64,000 bases of DNA, from NCBI RefSeq assembly GCF_003143975.1, contig NZ_QFVR01000009.1, positions 62,001-126,000 of the forward strand, read 5' to 3'. Shown piece after piece: positions 7,190 through 16,051 of the stretch (the stretch's first letter is position 1; each line of letters starts with the position of its first letter). The DNA is from Kurthia sibirica (GTDB taxonomy: Bacteria > Bacillota > Bacilli > Bacillales_A > Planococcaceae). The notes beneath the pieces were generated by a model. It searched no databases. It was not told the DNA's origin and was given only the letters and a program-made list of their open reading frames with translations. The position numbers and the translations under genes are program-made.

Positions 7190-8368
7190 ATGTTGTTTCA
7201 CATAAATAAAAAAACATCATTATGGCTGTTAGTAGCGGGGATCATTTTAATTTCATCCAATATGAGAGCACCCCTAACATCAGTTGGACCATTAATAGGT
7301 CAAATCAAAAATGAATTATTGATTTCTAATAGCATAGCAGGTCTCATTACAACAGCACCTCTCATTGCTTTTGCATTATTTTCTCCATTTGTGCCAACAC
7401 TCGCAAGGCGTTTCGGGATGGAATGGATACTATTATTTGCAGTTATCATGCTAACTGTCGGCATTTTTTTACGAAGCTTATTTGAATTATCATTTCTTTT
7501 TATCGGCACAATCATCTTAGGGCTGGCCATTGCATCACTTAATGTCTTGCTACCGAGCTTTATTAAACAAGAATTTCCACATAAAATAGGGTTAATGATT
7601 GGGGTTTATTCCATCTCCATGAATTTATTCGGTGCGATTGCAGCAGGGATTAGCATACCGATTGCGCACCAATCAAATTATCATTTTTCATTAGGTATTT
7701 GGGCTATTTTAGGTATAATCTCAATTTTTGTTTGGCTGCCACAAGTAGTATTCCAACAAAAAAAAACAGTCAGCCGTACAATGTCAACAGTTACATCTCC
7801 TTTATGGAGGTCCCCAATTGCCTGGCAAGTGACAATTTATATGGGATTACAGTCATTTATGTTTTATGTAAGTGTTGCATGGCTACCAGAAATATTGATT
7901 AGTCGTGGTTTATCAAATGAGACGGCTGGTTGGGCACTAACGGTATTACAAGTGGCATTGCTTCCACTGACATTTATCATCCCGATTATTGCAGGGAAAA
8001 TGCGCGATCAACGAATTCTTGTTCTTATTGGCGGATTCAGTATGTTAATTGGTTTATTTGGACTGCTAGTAAGTAATGCAAGCACTGTTTTTCTATGGGT
8101 CATTTTTTTAGGTATTGGAATTGGTTGTGCATTTGGATTGGCGATGATGTTTTTTGGTCTGCGTACACGGAACGCGACACAAGCTGCCCAATTATCAGCA
8201 ATGGCACAGTCTATTGGTTATTTATTGGCGGCAGTTGGTCCAATAGTATTCGGTTTCTTGTTTGATACATTACATAATTGGATAATACCAATTTATTTAT
8301 TAATTGGCGCAGCAGTTGTCCTTATTGTAGTGGGGTTGGGTGCAGCTAAAGAGCGTTTTGTAAAATAA
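7190..8368 (+). CDS. MFS transporter of the CynX/NimT type
   Basis: A 392-aa integral membrane protein with about 12 membrane segments. It begins SSNMRAPLTSVGPLIGQIKN, the signature start of CynX/NimT (cyanate or 2-nitroimidazole-type) permeases, in which R-x-P-x-T-S-V-G-P is strongly kept. Substrates vary widely in this family, so none is assigned. ATAGGAG precedes ATG 7190. Flanking terminators make it a single-gene unit. Confidence 0.85.
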   Translation: MLFHINKKTSLWLLVAGIILISSNMRAPLTSVGPLIGQIKNELLISNSIAGLITTAPLIAFALFSPFVPTLARRFGMEWILLFAVIMLTVGIFLRSLFELSFLFIGTIILGLAIASLNVLLPSFIKQEFPHKIGLMIGVYSISMNLFGAIAAGISIPIAHQSNYHFSLGIWAILGIISIFVWLPQVVFQQKKTVSRTMSTVTSPLWRSPIAWQVTIYMGLQSFMFYVSVAWLPEILISRGLSNETAGWALTVLQVALLPLTFIIPIIAGKMRDQRILVLIGGFSMLIGLFGLLVSNASTVFLWVIFLGIGIGCAFGLAMMFFGLRTRNATQAAQLSAMAQSIGYLLAAVGPIVFGFLFDTLHNWIIPIYLLIGAAVVLIVVGLGAAKERFVK

Positions 8369-8375
8369 TTAGTGT

Positions 8376-8418
8376 CAATAAACACCCGATATAGAGTACT
8401 GTATCGGGTGTTTATGTT
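8376..8418. terminator. Rho-independent terminator
   Basis: AAACACCCGATA / TATCGGGTGTTTA (with a short AT loop) forms a strong stem just after the permease stop. Confidence 0.8.
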
Positions 8419-8547
8419 CTATTTATTTTCTGATAAATAATAATATATTGTTATATGTTTGTAAAATTTATGTGATGGTTCTGATATAATTTCGTAAAAA
8501 AACTCTGTTATAGTATCCGTATAACAAAAGTTAAGGAGGCGTTCATC

Positions 8548-9075
8548 ATGAAAAAACAATGCATTGCTCTGATGGCAACAATTGCATTAGCAGCATCAAC
8601 ATTCACAACTTCCGCATCAGCAAAGACGGTGGAAATTAAAACGGGTGACACCTTATCAACTTTAGCCCAACAACACAATACAACAGTGGATCACTTAAAA
8701 GAACTAAATGATCTCACTTCAAACCTTATATTTGCAGGCGATTTGCTTGAAGTAGGTGATCGTTCGAAATTACCAACAAAACAAGGATACAACGATCAAT
8801 CAATTGTGAAACAACAAACCGTGAAGCCACAAACGGTATCAGTGAATAAGGATTCGTCAGCAAAAGCTTGGATTGCACAAAAAGAATCTTCTAATAACTA
8901 TAGTGCTGTAAGTGCTACAGGAAAATATATTGGAAAATATCAATTAGACCGTTCTTATTTAAATGGTGATCACTCACCAGAAAATCAAGAACGTGTCGCC
9001 GATAAATATGTTAAAGAACGTTATGGTTCTTGGGAAAATGCAAAAGCAGCATGGTTAAAACAAGGTTGGTATTAA
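8548..9075 (+). CDS. Secreted LysM protein with Apf/lytic-transglycosylase-like C-terminus
   Basis: A 175-aa exported protein: signal peptide (cut after ASA, about residue 25), one LysM peptidoglycan-binding domain (residues 26-70, TVEIKTGDTLSTLAQQHNTT), a Q/T/K-rich linker and a C-terminal domain of about 70 residues (AWIAQKESSNNYSAVS, GKYIGKYQLD, ...KERYGSW). The last part closely resembles lactobacillar aggregation-promoting factor and staphylococcal IsaA-like wall hydrolases. The Glu in KESSNNY is the likely catalytic acid, by family analogy. Ribosome site AAGGAGGC precedes ATG 8548. Likely role: wall turnover. Confidence 0.85.
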   Translation: MKKQCIALMATIALAASTFTTSASAKTVEIKTGDTLSTLAQQHNTTVDHLKELNDLTSNLIFAGDLLEVGDRSKLPTKQGYNDQSIVKQQTVKPQTVSVNKDSSAKAWIAQKESSNNYSAVSATGKYIGKYQLDRSYLNGDHSPENQERVADKYVKERYGSWENAKAAWLKQGWY

Positions 9076-9107
9076 GGCAAGAGGTAGGAGAGAAATCCTC
9101 TGATTAA

Positions 9108-9162
9108 ATAGAACAGACAGTTATGAAGTGATTTCATAACTGTCTGTTCTTTTTATTTTTGC
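9108..9162 (+). terminator. Rho-independent terminator
   Basis: AGAACAGACAGTTATGAA and TTCATAACTGTCTGTTCT pair perfectly across a 5-base loop and are followed by TTTTATTTTT. Confidence 0.92.
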
Positions 9163-9287
9163 TCTTCATATACAAAATATTGAAAAATATAAAATGTGAT
9201 TAATCGCTAGATATTGGAAGTAAATAGCTCTTTCATGTAAAATGTATGTAATAGAGTAGGCTAACATGGCGGGAAGAGGTGTTCGAC

Positions 9288-11012
9288 ATGATGAATAGAT
9301 TAATCTCTCGACAACAGCGGCAAGAAGTGGCAGCAAGAATCAATGATTTTTATATTTTATGTATCTATAGCAACGCAAAAATGACGAATAAATATGATTT
9401 TTTGACACATAAATTCGATAACTCAGCGGTAATTGAATTGTCGGAAACGACATTTAATTTAACGTCAAAATCTTTCATCGTTTGGGACAAATCCTATGCG
9501 GAAAATGAGGGCATATTTTTTAGTATTCGTATGCAGGCTAGACAGGAGACAATCATCGGTTTATCAAAGGCGCTCGTGAGTTATTATTTAAAAAAGAATG
9601 ATACTTCGATTGGGAAATTTAAAGATACATATGTAATCGACGATGTTCTACTAGCAATCCAAAAACTCATCTATGCCTCAAACTGTCTAAATGAAGAAGA
9701 ATGGCGTCATTTTTATCAGGATTTTAGAGATGAAGTGAAGCTTTGGGTGATAGAGGGTATGTTAAAAACGCGTTCTATTGAAGAGTTAACAGCATTGTCA
9801 GATGAAGACATGAACGATGAATTTTTTATTTGTATGACCGAACAATTAGAAAAACATCAACCATTTAAAGATTTTATGGTGCAGTCGACAACGGTGTATT
9901 TACAAAAATGGATTGACGAACTCATTTTAGAGTTTACTGAAAAAGAGCAATTTCAACGTGTATTAGATGAGTTACAAGTAAAACGAACACGCAATGAAAG
10001 TATCTTATTATCATTTACGACAGATCAGCATTTATTCGTCATGAACAATATGCCATACCAAATTGTACGAGAAGCTATTTATAAAAATAATTTTACGAAT
10101 AACCCATTTTCATCTTTTCCAGTAACGACCATCTACAAAGGTAATACAGAAGGGCAAATTGAATTGCGCCCCTTAGTGAAAAAAAATCCAATTGAATTTG
10201 CTTGGCATCAGTCATCAACTATTTCAGATATTGACGTCGATGTTTTTGATGCGCTTTGCAATATATATTTATCTAAAAAACGTGTAACGAAGGAAGTAAT
10301 TCGTACGGAGCTCGTCGATTTATTGAAATTTCGTGGTTTAAAACCAAAGCGTAGTGGAGATGGACGACGCGGTGGTTTTGATGTTAAACAGAAACAGCAA
10401 ATTATGCAATCGCTGTGTAATATACAAAGTATCTACATGAATTTATCAAAAGTACTGAGTTACGAAAATGGTAAGCCCCAAATTACAAATTTACAAGGAC
10501 GAACTTTTTTATTCAAAGATGAACAGTTCAATGATCACCAAGTAGATGCTGAAAAACCTACAAAATATATTTATTTTGCTATTGATGATGTCTTTGAAGC
10601 TTATTTAGCAGGTTCAGGTCGTCAAATAGCGCTGCAACATATGAAAGCGCTTCATTATCATCCGGTGCAACAACTTTATGAAAAACGACTTTGTCGCTAT
10701 TTGTCATGGCGGTGGAGAACAGTGGCACGTAAAGGCGGTTTTCAAACGCCAAATACAATTAGTACAATGTTTGAATCTATTGGTATGAAGCTTAATGAAC
10801 GGACGCCATCGCGTACGAGAGAACGATTTGAGCGTGCTTTAGACCAACTACAACTTGATGGCGTCATAGACAGTTGGCAGTATGATAAGTGGGATGAAAT
10901 AATAGCAGATATGAAGGGCTGGAGCCGTGTTTGGTTTGAGACAGGAGTTGTTATTAAACCGCCTAAAGCTATTACAGAGCAGTATAAAAAAATCGAACAA
11001 AAAAAGAAATAA
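9288..11012 (+). CDS. Unrecognised 574-aa protein with replication-initiator-like features
   Basis: I do not recognise this protein with confidence. It has no signal peptide or membrane segment. The N-terminal half is helical and acidic. The C-terminal part (from about residue 400: DDVFEAYLAGSGRQ, HPVQQLYEKRLCRYLSWRWR, RTRERFERALDQLQLDGVI) is basic and looks like a winged-helix arrangement reminiscent of RepA/TrfA-like plasmid replication proteins, ending KWDEIIADMKGWSRVWFETG. This is an inference from pattern only. GGGAAGAGGTG precedes ATG 9288/9291. The gene stands alone between terminators, with no partition or relaxase genes near it. Confidence 0.65.
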   Translation: MMNRLISRQQRQEVAARINDFYILCIYSNAKMTNKYDFLTHKFDNSAVIELSETTFNLTSKSFIVWDKSYAENEGIFFSIRMQARQETIIGLSKALVSYYLKKNDTSIGKFKDTYVIDDVLLAIQKLIYASNCLNEEEWRHFYQDFRDEVKLWVIEGMLKTRSIEELTALSDEDMNDEFFICMTEQLEKHQPFKDFMVQSTTVYLQKWIDELILEFTEKEQFQRVLDELQVKRTRNESILLSFTTDQHLFVMNNMPYQIVREAIYKNNFTNNPFSSFPVTTIYKGNTEGQIELRPLVKKNPIEFAWHQSSTISDIDVDVFDALCNIYLSKKRVTKEVIRTELVDLLKFRGLKPKRSGDGRRGGFDVKQKQQIMQSLCNIQSIYMNLSKVLSYENGKPQITNLQGRTFLFKDEQFNDHQVDAEKPTKYIYFAIDDVFEAYLAGSGRQIALQHMKALHYHPVQQLYEKRLCRYLSWRWRTVARKGGFQTPNTISTMFESIGMKLNERTPSRTRERFERALDQLQLDGVIDSWQYDKWDEIIADMKGWSRVWFETGVVIKPPKAITEQYKKIEQKKK

Positions 11013-11029
11013 ATAATGGTTAGAATGGA

Positions 11030-11069
11030 TACAACCCTGGAATTTTTTATGATTCAGGGTTTTTTTGTG
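11030..11069 (+). terminator. Rho-independent terminator
   Basis: AACCCTGGAA and ATTCAGGGTT pair around an AT loop, followed by TTTTTTTG, 20 bases after the preceding stop. Confidence 0.85.
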
Positions 11070-11105
11070 TCTATACGGTACAAGACAATCTCTTTTTCTA
11101 AAAAA

Positions 11106-11119
11106 TGTATACGCTTACA
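11106..11119. promoter_or_regulatory. cre-like catabolite repression box
   Basis: Read on the minus strand the 14 bases are TGTAAGCGTATACA, a full match to the CcpA consensus TGNAANCGNWWNCA. It lies about 230 bases before the start of the acyl-CoA degradation operon and could place that operon under glucose repression, as is common for acid catabolism in Bacillales. Confidence 0.6.
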
Positions 11120-11309
11120 TGTACGCTTGTCGACGTTCGGTTGTACAAAAGTCGTGATTATCATGCACTGAAAAAAAGTGTCATTATTTTTAAAATCTAC
11201 TGCCAACTAGCTTTTAGCGCAGTCTAAAATAATTAAATTGCCTTATTACTTTATTAATTTAGCTAATGAAGTAGAGCGGTCATTATTTTATCATCGTCTA
11301 TTATTGTAC

Positions 11310-11329
11310 TTAACAGAAAGTTCTGTTAA
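11310..11329. promoter_or_regulatory. Palindromic operator candidate of the acid-degradation operon
   Basis: TTAACAGAA-AG-TTCTGTTAA is a perfect inverted repeat of two 9-base arms with a 2-base centre. It ends 22 bases before the first start codon of the operon. Size and symmetry fit a TetR- or MarR-type dimer. No gene for such a regulator is in the cluster, so the repressor must be encoded elsewhere. Confidence 0.6.
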
Positions 11330-11351
11330 TAAAAATATGAGGTGAGTAAAA

Positions 11352-13517
11352 ATGACAGGAACGGAAAATTATAAAGCTTTAGAGCCTCTTTTTAATCCAA
11401 GGGGGATTGCGGTACTAGGGGCATCCGAAAATAAGTACAAAATTGGCTATATGCAAGTACAAGCTTTATTGGATGGTAAATTTACTGGGAAAATCTATCC
11501 TATCCATCGTGAAGCACAGTCGATCGCGGGACTACAATGTTACAAAACAGTAGCTGAAGTACAAGGAGATGTAGATCTTGCAATTATGTGTACAGGTGCC
11601 AACCAAATAGAAGCGGGTATTATCGACTGTGCCAATAAAGGTGTTAAAGCAATCATCATTTTTGCAGCTGGATTTTCAGAAACAGGAGAAGATGGCATTG
11701 CATTACAAGTGAAGTTGACGGCGATGGCAAAACGTTTTGGTATTCGAATCGTTGGTCCAAACTGCGTAGGTCTTGTCAATACCTCCAACGGTTTAATCGG
11801 TACGTTCTCACCAGCAATATTAGCAGTCCCTTCAAATGGTAAAAAAGGTGTAGGTTATGTTTCACAGAGTGGCGCATTTGGCGTATTAACGTATATGGCA
11901 GCTGCTCAAAATGGTATTTTATTTAATTATTTTGTAAGCACAGGTAATGAAATGGAATCGGAGTTTTCGGATTTTATCGAATACATGGTATATGACGATC
12001 ATACGACAATTATCTCGGGCTATATGGAGGGAGCAAAAAATCCAGCACGTCTACGTTTATTAGCAAAAGAATCATTGCGCCGTAACAAACCCATTATTCT
12101 GATGAAGACAGGAAGAAGTGAAGCGGGTAGTCGCGCAGCAGCATCACATACAGCATCATTGGCTGGTTCGGATGCTATTTATGATGCGTTTTTCAAACAG
12201 ACGGGCATTGTCAGAGCAGATGACTATGACGATATTATTTCATTTTCAAAATTATTTCAAGCCAATCGTTTACCGAAAGGGAATCATACCGTCATCATTA
12301 CGAGTTCGGGTGGTCGAGGTATAAATGAAGCCGATCGCTGTGAGAGTGTTGGATTGGAAATTGTGCAGTTAGGGGAAAAAACAACAGCGAAAATCCGTGA
12401 AGATATTCCAGGTTTTGCGAGTGCAACAAATCCAATTGATTTGACAGCAGCAGCATCAGTTACAAATCCGGAGTTATTTTTAGCACCAATGAAAGCCTTG
12501 GTTGCAGATCCAACTATTCATAATATTATCTTTACAGAATTCCCTTTCAATTGGACAAAAGAGATGCCTATACTGCAAGAATTTATTGCTATTTGTAAAA
12601 ATTCTGACAAATTTATTTGCGTCACAACATTTGAAATTGCCGGTATGAATTACCCGCAAGCGACAGCAGAATTAGTTGACAATGGTATTCCAGTCATATC
12701 AGGGGCGTTAAATCCAATTCGAGCTTTGGGAAAACTTGTGAAATACGCTGAGAAATACAATGCTCAGTTTGAGGAAGAACTGGTTGTGGAGAAGGTGTCA
12801 AAGCAAGAAATACCAAGTATTATGGCTGATAAATTAACACTGAGCGAAGCGGAATCCACTGCTATTTTACAAGCCTATCAAATCCCAACAACGCAGCATT
12901 TTGTAGCTGTCAATGTTGAAGAAGCTCAGCGTTTTGCACAGCAAATCGGTTACCCCGTCGTTATGAAAATTGATTCGGCAGATATCCCACATAAAACGGA
13001 AGCAGATGCGATTCGCTTAAATTTACAAACAGCGAAAGAAGTAAGTGATGCCTACCAAGATATTATGGCGAACGCCAAAAAATACAATGATACGGCGCTC
13101 TTAAATGGCGTTTCAGTTCAAGAGATGTTACAACAGGGTGTTGAAGTAATAATCGGAGCTAATAATGATGCCGTGTTTGGTCCAGTTGTTATGGTCGGTC
13201 TCGGTGGTATTTTTGTTGAAATATTCAAAGATGTCTCGTTCAGAGTAGCGCCATTTTCTAAAAAAGATGCCTATGACATGCTGGATGAGCTGAAAGGTAA
13301 GGCTATTTTAGATGGTGCACGTGGCATGTCTAGTTTAGATAAGGATGCAATCGTTGATGTGTTATTAAAAGTCTCTGAACTAATGTTGGACTATAAAGAT
13401 CAAATTGCGGAGCTTGATATTAATCCAATTATTGTCTACAACAAAGGTGTTAAAGCGGCGGATGCGATGATTACACTCAAGCAACCAACGACAATGAAAT
13501 CAGCGATAGGAGGTTAA
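11352..13517 (+). CDS. ADP-forming acyl-CoA synthetase (acetate-CoA ligase family)
   Basis: A 721-aa single-chain enzyme that joins an acid to CoA with ATP, releasing ADP and phosphate. Domain order: CoA-binding Rossmann domain (about 10-140, FNPRGIAVLGASENKYKIGY), succinyl-CoA-ligase-like domain (150-460) with the phospho-relay His in SHTASLAGSDA, and a C-terminal ATP-grasp domain (about 490-710, YPVVMKIDSADIPHKTEADA and AELDINPIIV). As first gene of an operon for acyl-CoA breakdown it most likely activates the acid substrate. The substrate cannot be read from the sequence. ATG 11352 follows GAGGTGAG. Confidence 0.9.
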   Translation: MTGTENYKALEPLFNPRGIAVLGASENKYKIGYMQVQALLDGKFTGKIYPIHREAQSIAGLQCYKTVAEVQGDVDLAIMCTGANQIEAGIIDCANKGVKAIIIFAAGFSETGEDGIALQVKLTAMAKRFGIRIVGPNCVGLVNTSNGLIGTFSPAILAVPSNGKKGVGYVSQSGAFGVLTYMAAAQNGILFNYFVSTGNEMESEFSDFIEYMVYDDHTTIISGYMEGAKNPARLRLLAKESLRRNKPIILMKTGRSEAGSRAAASHTASLAGSDAIYDAFFKQTGIVRADDYDDIISFSKLFQANRLPKGNHTVIITSSGGRGINEADRCESVGLEIVQLGEKTTAKIREDIPGFASATNPIDLTAAASVTNPELFLAPMKALVADPTIHNIIFTEFPFNWTKEMPILQEFIAICKNSDKFICVTTFEIAGMNYPQATAELVDNGIPVISGALNPIRALGKLVKYAEKYNAQFEEELVVEKVSKQEIPSIMADKLTLSEAESTAILQAYQIPTTQHFVAVNVEEAQRFAQQIGYPVVMKIDSADIPHKTEADAIRLNLQTAKEVSDAYQDIMANAKKYNDTALLNGVSVQEMLQQGVEVIIGANNDAVFGPVVMVGLGGIFVEIFKDVSFRVAPFSKKDAYDMLDELKGKAILDGARGMSSLDKDAIVDVLLKVSELMLDYKDQIAELDINPIIVYNKGVKAADAMITLKQPTTMKSAIGG

Positions 13518-13523
13518 ATTACT

Positions 13524-13973
13524 ATGTCTATGACAAGTATAATTGGTCAAAAAAGTATCGATTTTATATTTGAGGTAACAGCCGAGCGTATTAAAGAATT
13601 TGCACAAGCTATTGGGGATGATAATCCATTATATAGCGATGAAGAACATGCAAAAAAAATGGGGTATCCAACAATTATTGCACCGCTAACATTTCCAGTA
13701 GTCGTCGCAGCAGCAAATGAAAAAGGTTTCGATTTAGGCTTGGATCAAAGACGGATGTTACATGGTGAGCAAGAGTTTATATATATGCGTCCCATTCATG
13801 TAGGCGATATTTTATCATGCCATAGTATCGTCAGCGATGTCTATGAAAAAAAGGGGAAAAATGGTGTGATGGAATTTATAGTGATTGACACAAATATGCT
13901 AGATGTAGTGGGTGAATTAGTTGTCACTAGTCGCATGAACATCGTCTATAGAGCTTTGCAAAAACAACGATAA
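13524..13973 (+). CDS. MaoC-like hydratase subunit lacking the catalytic histidine
   Basis: A 149-aa single hot-dog domain of the FAS1-type dehydratase/MaoC N-terminal group. The hydratase motif reads QAIGDDNPLYSDEEHA: the catalytic His expected after NPL is Tyr. It follows the synthetase gene by 6 bases and precedes a second MaoC-like gene with the intact motif. Such pairs form heterodimers with one working site, as in ChsH1-ChsH2 of Mycobacterium tuberculosis. I infer that this is the structural or substrate-binding half of an enoyl-CoA hydratase. Confidence 0.82.
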   Translation: MSMTSIIGQKSIDFIFEVTAERIKEFAQAIGDDNPLYSDEEHAKKMGYPTIIAPLTFPVVVAAANEKGFDLGLDQRRMLHGEQEFIYMRPIHVGDILSCHSIVSDVYEKKGKNGVMEFIVIDTNMLDVVGELVVTSRMNIVYRALQKQR

Positions 13974-13987
13974 AGGGGGCGTTACAA

Positions 13988-14404
13988 ATGTTGAAATATG
14001 AAGATTTGACGGTAGGGAAAACGTTAACGGTTGACGTCAATAAACTGATAACAAGACAACAATTACAACAATATGCTAAAGCCTCAGGCGATTTAAATCC
14101 ACTGCATACAGACGATGAATTTGCGAAAAAAATTGGTATGCCAAGTGTTATTGCACATGGCATGCTCATAATGGGGCAATTAGGAAAATACGTCACAAAC
14201 TTGGCAGGTGATACCGCTACAGTGAAGCAATATAAAATGCGTTTTGGTGCAATGACATTTCCAAATGATGAAATTACTTGCGTAGCTGTCGTAAAAAGTT
14301 TGTCAGAGCATGAGGGAAAGAGCTGTGCAGCGCTGACGTTATATGCATCAAAAGAGCAAGACACTATCGTTGGAACAGGCCAGGCTATTCTTGAATTTCA
14401 CTAA
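13988..14404 (+). CDS. MaoC-like enoyl-CoA hydratase, catalytic subunit
   Basis: A 138-aa hot-dog protein. Hydratase motif 2 is complete: KASGDLNPLHTDDEFAKKIG, with catalytic Asp and His, followed by PSVIAHGMLIMG. It should add water to the 2-enoyl-CoA made by the acyl-CoA dehydrogenases of the same operon. Gene spacing (14 bases) and the neighbouring inactive paralogue suggest an obligate heterodimer. Ribosome site AAAGGGGGCG precedes ATG 13988. Confidence 0.88.
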   Translation: MLKYEDLTVGKTLTVDVNKLITRQQLQQYAKASGDLNPLHTDDEFAKKIGMPSVIAHGMLIMGQLGKYVTNLAGDTATVKQYKMRFGAMTFPNDEITCVAVVKSLSEHEGKSCAALTLYASKEQDTIVGTGQAILEFH

Positions 14405-14419
14405 ATAGGAGGACTACGA

Positions 14420-15586
14420 ATGACACAATCAATTGCAAGTAAATATGCCATCGTTGGAGTTGGCGAAAGTGCCAGATCAAAAAATTCAGGTACGACACCC
14501 CTACATTTAGCTTTGGATGCGGCGAGAGCAGCAATTGCAGATGCTGGTTTAGATGCTAAGGAAATCGATGGTTTTATGAGTTATTCAGAAGGTGATTCTT
14601 GTACGGCACACCAAGTTGCTACATATCTTGGTGCACATCCAAAATACGTCAAAGACATATCGGGTGGCGGTTCGAGTACTGAATTACTTATTGCGGATGC
14701 TGTTGCATTAATCGAAACAGGTCAAGCAAATACTATTTTAATCTATCGTGCGATGAACGGTCGTTCAGGCGTTCGAATGGGCGGAGGTGGTTGGAGTACA
14801 GATATGTTACAAGGTGCTTTGGACGGTGGTTCCTTTATCATTCCATACGGTGCTGGTAGCCCTTCGCAATGGTTTGGTTTATTTGCTCAACGTCATATGC
14901 ATGTAAATGGCATTACGAAGGAACATTTAGGACATGTTTGCTTATCCGCTTATGAATATGCACAAAAAAATCCAAAAGCGTTTTTTTACGGTAAACCCTT
15001 AACAATGGAAGACTATTTAGCGACAGCACCACTAAGTGATCCATTTAATAAGCATGATTTTTGTCTAGAATCGGATGAAGCAAATGCGCTGATCATTACG
15101 TCGGCAAAACATGCGCAAACTTTACAACAAAAGCCAGCATATATTTTAGGGGTTTCTGCTAGACGTACAGTAAAACATGCACACTATTGGCAAAATATTG
15201 ATGAAGTAGCAGCGGATTATGTAGCAGCAGATCTTTATGAAAAAACAGGTGTAAAACCACGTGATATTCAAGTAGCAAGTATTTATGACTGTTATAGCTG
15301 GGTTGTGATTCGTCAGTTGGAGGCCTATGGTTTAGCACCAAAAGGTCAAGTAGGTGATTTTGTGGCTGCAGGCAATTTAAGAATAGATGGTCAGCTGCCG
15401 ACAAATTTAGCGGGTGGTATGTTAGCTGAGGGCTATACTCATGGGATGAATAATGTATTAGAAATTGTACGTCAAGTGCGTGGTGAATATAGTGGAACAG
15501 CTCGCCAAGCGCAAAATCATGACTTAGGTATTTGTACAGGTTGGGCGGGACCAGATATTGCTGGCGCGATGCTATTACACAAATAA
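14420..15586 (+). CDS. Thiolase-superfamily protein of the Ltp2 (retro-aldolase) kind
   Basis: A 388-aa protein of the SCP2-thiolase/lipid-transfer group. The nucleophilic cysteine of ordinary thiolases is missing: the equivalent stretch reads DISGGGSSTELLIADA. The usual GHP histidine motif near the C-terminus is changed to AEGYTHGMN (Tyr339), and YDCYSW (Tyr289, Tyr292) replaces the usual second motif. Ltp2 of the steroid side-chain pathway, a retro-aldolase, likewise lacks thiolase residues and uses tyrosines, and it needs a DUF35 partner, which is the next gene here. I infer C-C cleavage of a beta-hydroxyacyl-CoA. Annotation pipelines would call it acetyl-CoA acetyltransferase. Confidence 0.8.
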   Translation: MTQSIASKYAIVGVGESARSKNSGTTPLHLALDAARAAIADAGLDAKEIDGFMSYSEGDSCTAHQVATYLGAHPKYVKDISGGGSSTELLIADAVALIETGQANTILIYRAMNGRSGVRMGGGGWSTDMLQGALDGGSFIIPYGAGSPSQWFGLFAQRHMHVNGITKEHLGHVCLSAYEYAQKNPKAFFYGKPLTMEDYLATAPLSDPFNKHDFCLESDEANALIITSAKHAQTLQQKPAYILGVSARRTVKHAHYWQNIDEVAADYVAADLYEKTGVKPRDIQVASIYDCYSWVVIRQLEAYGLAPKGQVGDFVAAGNLRIDGQLPTNLAGGMLAEGYTHGMNNVLEIVRQVRGEYSGTARQAQNHDLGICTGWAGPDIAGAMLLHK

Positions 15587-15599
15587 GGAGGAAATAAGG

Positions 15600-16037
15600 A
15601 TGACTGAACAGCTAAAAACCGAAACTTATACACAACCCATTCCAATGAAAAATAGCGATAATGCAGCGTATTGGGATGCAGCTGACCAACATATGCTAAC
15701 ACTACAAAAATGTACGGATTGCGGTAAATATGCGCAACCACCAGGTCCAGCATGTTGCCACTGTGGTAGTCAAAATGTAACTTGGGAAGAACAGGGAACA
15801 GATATTGTAGGCGAAATTTATTCATATGTGATTTCGTATCGCCCATTTTTACCAGGTTATACGATGGAAGATATGCCATTAGTAATCGCCGTAGTAAAAC
15901 TTGAAAAACAAAACATTACAATTATAGGTAATGTTTTACATTGTAAACCCGATGACGTTGCTATCGGAAAAATGGTAAAAATGATTTGGGTGGATATGAA
16001 CGAAGAACGAGCAATTCCACAATGGGAACTCGTATAA
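15600..16037 (+). CDS. Zn-ribbon OB-fold protein (DUF35), thiolase partner
   Basis: A 145-aa protein: N-terminal helix, rubredoxin-like zinc ribbon (KCTDCGKYAQPPGPACCHCGS, two CxxC pairs) and a C-terminal OB fold (VGEIYSYVISYRPFLPGY, PLVIAVVKLE). Such proteins bind and activate thiolase-like enzymes; ChsH2 carries the same domain for Ltp2. Start is ATG 15600, right after GGAGGAAATAAGG, 13 bases beyond the stop of the thiolase-like gene. A longer in-frame start at 15558 would overlap that gene and has no ribosome site. Confidence 0.9.
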   Translation: MTEQLKTETYTQPIPMKNSDNAAYWDAADQHMLTLQKCTDCGKYAQPPGPACCHCGSQNVTWEEQGTDIVGEIYSYVISYRPFLPGYTMEDMPLVIAVVKLEKQNITIIGNVLHCKPDDVAIGKMVKMIWVDMNEERAIPQWELV

Positions 16038-16051
16038 AGGGGGAAACAACG

